This document shows, piece by piece, positions 61,376 through 64,000 of a stretch of 64,000 bases of DNA. Source of the stretch: Bacillus sp. NTK074B (GTDB lineage: Bacteria > Bacillota > Bacilli > Bacillales > Bacillaceae_B). Position 1 is the first letter of the stretch. Every line of letters begins with the position of its first letter. The notes under the pieces were generated by a model. It saw only the letters and a program-made list of their open reading frames with translations, was not told the DNA's origin and ran no database searches. Location: contig NZ_JAFKOH010000010.1 in the NCBI RefSeq assembly GCF_017303375.1, positions 118,169 through 182,168 on the forward strand, written 5' to 3'. The translations under genes and the position numbers were made by a program.

Positions 61376-63436
61376 TTAGACGATGATCTGTGATGACGGA
61401 ACGGCCACATCATCCCTTGCTGATGTATAAGAAAACACACCTATATTATTATTCGTTTCAATAATGGAAGAGTCGCTTATATACTGATAGCGTATACTCT
61501 CTTTCCACACATAGTCAGAAGAGATGCTGCTTTCATCAGCTTTTTTAAAAAGTTTATACTCATGATTACAGTAGCGGTGAATGGTTCGATTGATCCTTTT
61601 TTTAGCATTCAATGAAATCATGAGCTTCATGACAGCGCCAGGTATACCAGAGTAGCTCATATTCTTTATGGGGCTGCTTGTAAACTGATGAATCTTCAGT
61701 TTTCTTCCATCCCTGAATGTAATATCTGATTGTACCGATGAAGCTGAATGAACATCACCGGATAGAATAATACAGTCACTTGGATTCCAAGCAGCTGCTT
61801 GATGAAGAAAATCGCTAAAACCTTTCCCGTTGTACTTCCAAGCCTCCAGGTCAAAGTTGGTTTGTACAGGCAAGCCAAGCCTGCTGAGCGGAAGCATGTA
61901 GTCATGCAGAAAGTTTTCGATTAACCCTATGCCATAAAGTGGAGAAGGGGACACAAGAATTAAGGGCTCACCTGCATGCCAGCCGGACGCTTTCAATTTG
62001 TCTCCAGCTATTTTCCAGCCTTCACGTTTGAGGAGGTTTGGACTAAGTTGTTCATCATCTACCCGGTTACCTACTTGTATGGATTTTATGTGATTTGAGT
62101 AGCTTCTCTGGGTTCTGGTGTCGAGAAAAAGGGCTTTAGGTGAAGTGGGAGAGGAGTAATGCCAGGAATCATAATTCCATAGAGAATAAATCCAATAGGA
62201 GTGGGGAAGTGAACCGGTTTGGAAAGAATCAAAATACGTTTGTATGGTTTTGCCGAAATGGGAAAACGTATCAGGCTCATTCCCCCAGCCTTGAAATAGC
62301 CAATAAGACGCCAAACCATTACCTATCACATGTCTGCCTAATGGTGCGTTCCATACATTTATTTTCCAATCCTCTGTCAAATTCCAATCATCCGTGATAT
62401 CGTGATCATCAAACACCATATAGGTCGGTGTATTGGCTAATACCCTTCTGACAGCGTATAAAGCCTCCTCCAGTCTAGCCAGTTCTTTCATCTGCGATTG
62501 GTAGCGGTGTTGAAGCTGTTTCATTTCTAATGTATGCTCTAAAGTGTGTGAATCTTTAGAGGCGAAATAGACTGCATTCTTATTCAATGCAGTTTGAAAG
62601 GTGTCAAACAGACCCTCCTTATGGGCGAGTTCCCACAAAACGGGACTCCACGACAACATATACATGATTGCATATTCATTAAAGCTTAGCAGATGATTGG
62701 CAGCTTTTCTCGAAGTGAACTTACAGAAATGTTCCGTAATAAGTTGCCTCCCATTGATCTGTTTAAGGCACTTTCTAAAAGGCTCCTCCATTAATCCGGG
62801 TTCAACAAAACCCAGGTCTTCTTCTCGATTCACCAATTCTTCCCCGAATCTTGAGATGATCTTGATTATGGGATCTGCGACATCATCGGCATAGATTTGA
62901 TCCCCCATTAAGAATAGGGAGGAAGGTCTAACAGAATGAATAGGGGATGAAGCGATGATTTGATCTGCTTCTATTAACACATCTTTTCCCAACCCGTGGA
63001 GCTTTCGACATGAACCATAGAGAATATTTGATGGAGTACCTTCCCTAATAGTAAAGGTAGGGTAAGCTAGAGTTCCGTAGACAATCGATTGTGGATGAGA
63101 AGGGGATAGTAAATCAAAGCTGCCCAAGTTCAGGGTGTCACCATTATTTCGAAACCATAAATTGTACCCCAGTAATTCGTTAACAGGGAAAGATCCTTCT
63201 TCTGGAGATACATAAATCAAACTGATATATAAGTTCTTTCCTGCTTGAATCGTATTCGTCTCGGACTCACAGTCTATTTTCATATAGTCTAAAACTTGAG
63301 ATCCATTTTCACGCTCTATTTTAAATAACTCTGCTTTAATATCATAAGGCCTGCTTAAAGCAATCCAAATAAAAACTCTTTCAGATTCCACCCGGCGAAC
63401 AATCGGACCGCATAATATCGTGGGAAAATCCATCAT
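61376..63436 (-). CDS. PhoD-like alkaline phosphatase/phosphodiesterase family protein
   Basis: 686 residues, RBS GGGGTGATGG, no signal peptide. An N-terminal beta domain (~1-110, ILCGPIVRRVESERVFIWIALSRP) is followed by a PhoD-like metallophosphatase core: FLMGDQIYADDVADPI, MVFDDHDITDDWNLT, and LSGDVHSASSVQSDI, supplying Asp, His and Asn metal ligands. The length and lack of export signal set it apart from secreted PhoD; similar cytosolic proteins occur across Bacillales with unknown substrate. Confidence 0.87.
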   Translation of the reverse strand: MMDFPTILCGPIVRRVESERVFIWIALSRPYDIKAELFKIERENGSQVLDYMKIDCESETNTIQAGKNLYISLIYVSPEEGSFPVNELLGYNLWFRNNGDTLNLGSFDLLSPSHPQSIVYGTLAYPTFTIREGTPSNILYGSCRKLHGLGKDVLIEADQIIASSPIHSVRPSSLFLMGDQIYADDVADPIIKIISRFGEELVNREEDLGFVEPGLMEEPFRKCLKQINGRQLITEHFCKFTSRKAANHLLSFNEYAIMYMLSWSPVLWELAHKEGLFDTFQTALNKNAVYFASKDSHTLEHTLEMKQLQHRYQSQMKELARLEEALYAVRRVLANTPTYMVFDDHDITDDWNLTEDWKINVWNAPLGRHVIGNGLASYWLFQGWGNEPDTFSHFGKTIQTYFDSFQTGSLPHSYWIYSLWNYDSWHYSSPTSPKALFLDTRTQRSYSNHIKSIQVGNRVDDEQLSPNLLKREGWKIAGDKLKASGWHAGEPLILVSPSPLYGIGLIENFLHDYMLPLSRLGLPVQTNFDLEAWKYNGKGFSDFLHQAAAWNPSDCIILSGDVHSASSVQSDITFRDGRKLKIHQFTSSPIKNMSYSGIPGAVMKLMISLNAKKRINRTIHRYCNHEYKLFKKADESSISSDYVWKESIRYQYISDSSIIETNNNIGVFSYTSARDDVAVPSSQIIV

Positions 63437-63510
63437 TCCATCACCCCATTCTTAAACTACTATTATTCTATTCACCGCCTACGAATAGTGTGTAAACAAG
63501 CATAATGCAA

Positions 63511-63549
63511 AGAGGTCCGTCCCTCATCGTATATGAGGGACGGACCTCT
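63511..63549. repeat. REP-like hairpin upstream of the tRNA cluster
   Basis: AGAGGTCCGTCCCTCAT/ATGAGGGACGGACCTCT, perfect 17-bp arms with a 5-base loop. The GGGACGG core links it to the REP family. Confidence 0.7.
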
Positions 63550-63757
63550 AGAGAATAATAAATGCTAAATATGATGATTGAGTGAAGATCAAACACACAG
63601 TAGTGGATAATATATATGCTGAATCATAATGTAGATGTTCAACTTTTTTGGATTTCCTATTGATATAATCTTTGAGAATGTGGTATATTCTTTTTCGGCT
63701 AACAAAAAGTTAATTAAATAGGTAGAAAAAAAGTTCGATCAAACTGTCGATTAGAAG

Positions 63758-63786
63758 TTGACTTCTGCGAAATTAACTGATATAGT
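63758..63786 (+). promoter_or_regulatory. SigA promoter of the tRNA cluster
   Basis: -35 TTGACT (63758-63763), 17-bp spacer, -10 TATAGT (63781-63786), 33 bp before tRNA-Glu. Confidence 0.75.
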
Positions 63787-63818
63787 AATACTTGTCTTTG
63801 AGAGCAAGTCATTAGAAT

Positions 63819-63893
63819 GGCCCATTGGTCAAGCGGTTAAGACACCGCCCTTTCACGGCGGTAACACGGGTTCGAATCCCGTATGGGTCACCA
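63819..63893 (+). tRNA. tRNA-Glu (anticodon TTC)
   Basis: Complete cloverleaf: acceptor GGCCCAT/ATGGGTC, anticodon stem CCGCC/GGCGG with loop CTTTCAC (anticodon TTC), T loop GGTTCGAATCCC, encoded CCA at 63891-63893. Confidence 0.97.
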
Positions 63894-63932
63894 AATTTTT
63901 TGCGAAAGTAAAATAACTTACCATTACATATC

Positions 63933-64000
63933 GGAGGATTAGCTCAGCTGGGAGAGCATCTGCCTTACAAGCAGAGGGTCGGCGGTTCGATCCCGTCATC
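63933..64000 (+). tRNA. tRNA-Val (anticodon TAC), cut by window end
   Basis: GGAGGATTAGCTCAGCTGGG start with D arm, anticodon stem TCTGC/GCAGA and loop CTTACAA (anticodon TAC), T arm GGTTCGATCCC; the last acceptor bases lie beyond the window. It follows tRNA-Glu by 39 bp, as in Bacillus tRNA clusters. Confidence 0.93.

Overview
The window looks like chromosome from a low-to-mid GC Bacillaceae bacterium (Bacillus/Rossellomorea type). Supporting signs are strong AGGAGG ribosome-binding sites, frequent TTG/GTG starts, a CGAAC-type SOS box, cre/MalR-like operators, and families typical of that group (YeiH, DUF948, LysM proteins, ComM, RAYT). The genus is inference; no rRNA or core phylogenetic marker is present.

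Layout. 1-458 is the 3' end of galE. About 545-10135 is an AT-rich, decayed phage-derived replication island. It holds an HsdM/HsdS-like fusion behind a promoter flanked by two identical palindromes, two Com-like zinc-finger mini-genes inside a four-unit hairpin array, a sigma-like factor, DUF2800 nuclease, DUF2815 protein, phage family-A DNA polymerase, and a VapE-type helicase cut off just after Walker A at a GGGGTCAGACCCC repeat. 10.3-18.9 kb is ordinary chromosome: a zinc-finger protein, Fic, a REP-associated transposase (RAYT) under an SOS-type promoter and overlapping comM, DUF4160/DUF2442, and membrane proteins. REP copies related to the RAYT are scattered through the rest of the window.

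19.1-28.0 kb reads as a sulfolactate catabolic regulon: two dehydrogenases of opposite family (SlcC-like, ComC-like), the sulfo-lyase SuyAB, a FadR-type regulator, a YeiH-family candidate sulfite exporter and a TRAP transporter. Four copies of one operator (half site GGTTGGGT[C/G]ACT) lie in front of its transcription units. 28.4-45.0 kb is a glycan operon: manA, esterase, sugar ABC importer without its own ATPase, NanE, RpiR regulator, two ROK kinases, GH38 alpha-mannosidase, DUF4127, an FAD oxidoreductase and a secreted GHL10 glycosidase-like protein. Together they would import a mannose/amino-sugar glycan and pass it to GlcNAc-6-P and fructose-6-P.

45.0-54.1 kb is a graveyard: palindromic intergenic repeats, a broken TPR regulator, two paralogous frameshifted mini membrane proteins, an OatA-like acyltransferase whose SGNH half is inverted, and a broken lipase-like gene, interleaved with intact SDR/LysR and LysM genes. 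54.2-59.7 kb encodes a giant secreted amylopullulanase with two GH13 catalytic domains. The right end carries DUF5658, DUF948, a 53-residue protein, a PhoD-like phosphatase and the start of a tRNA cluster (Glu, Val).
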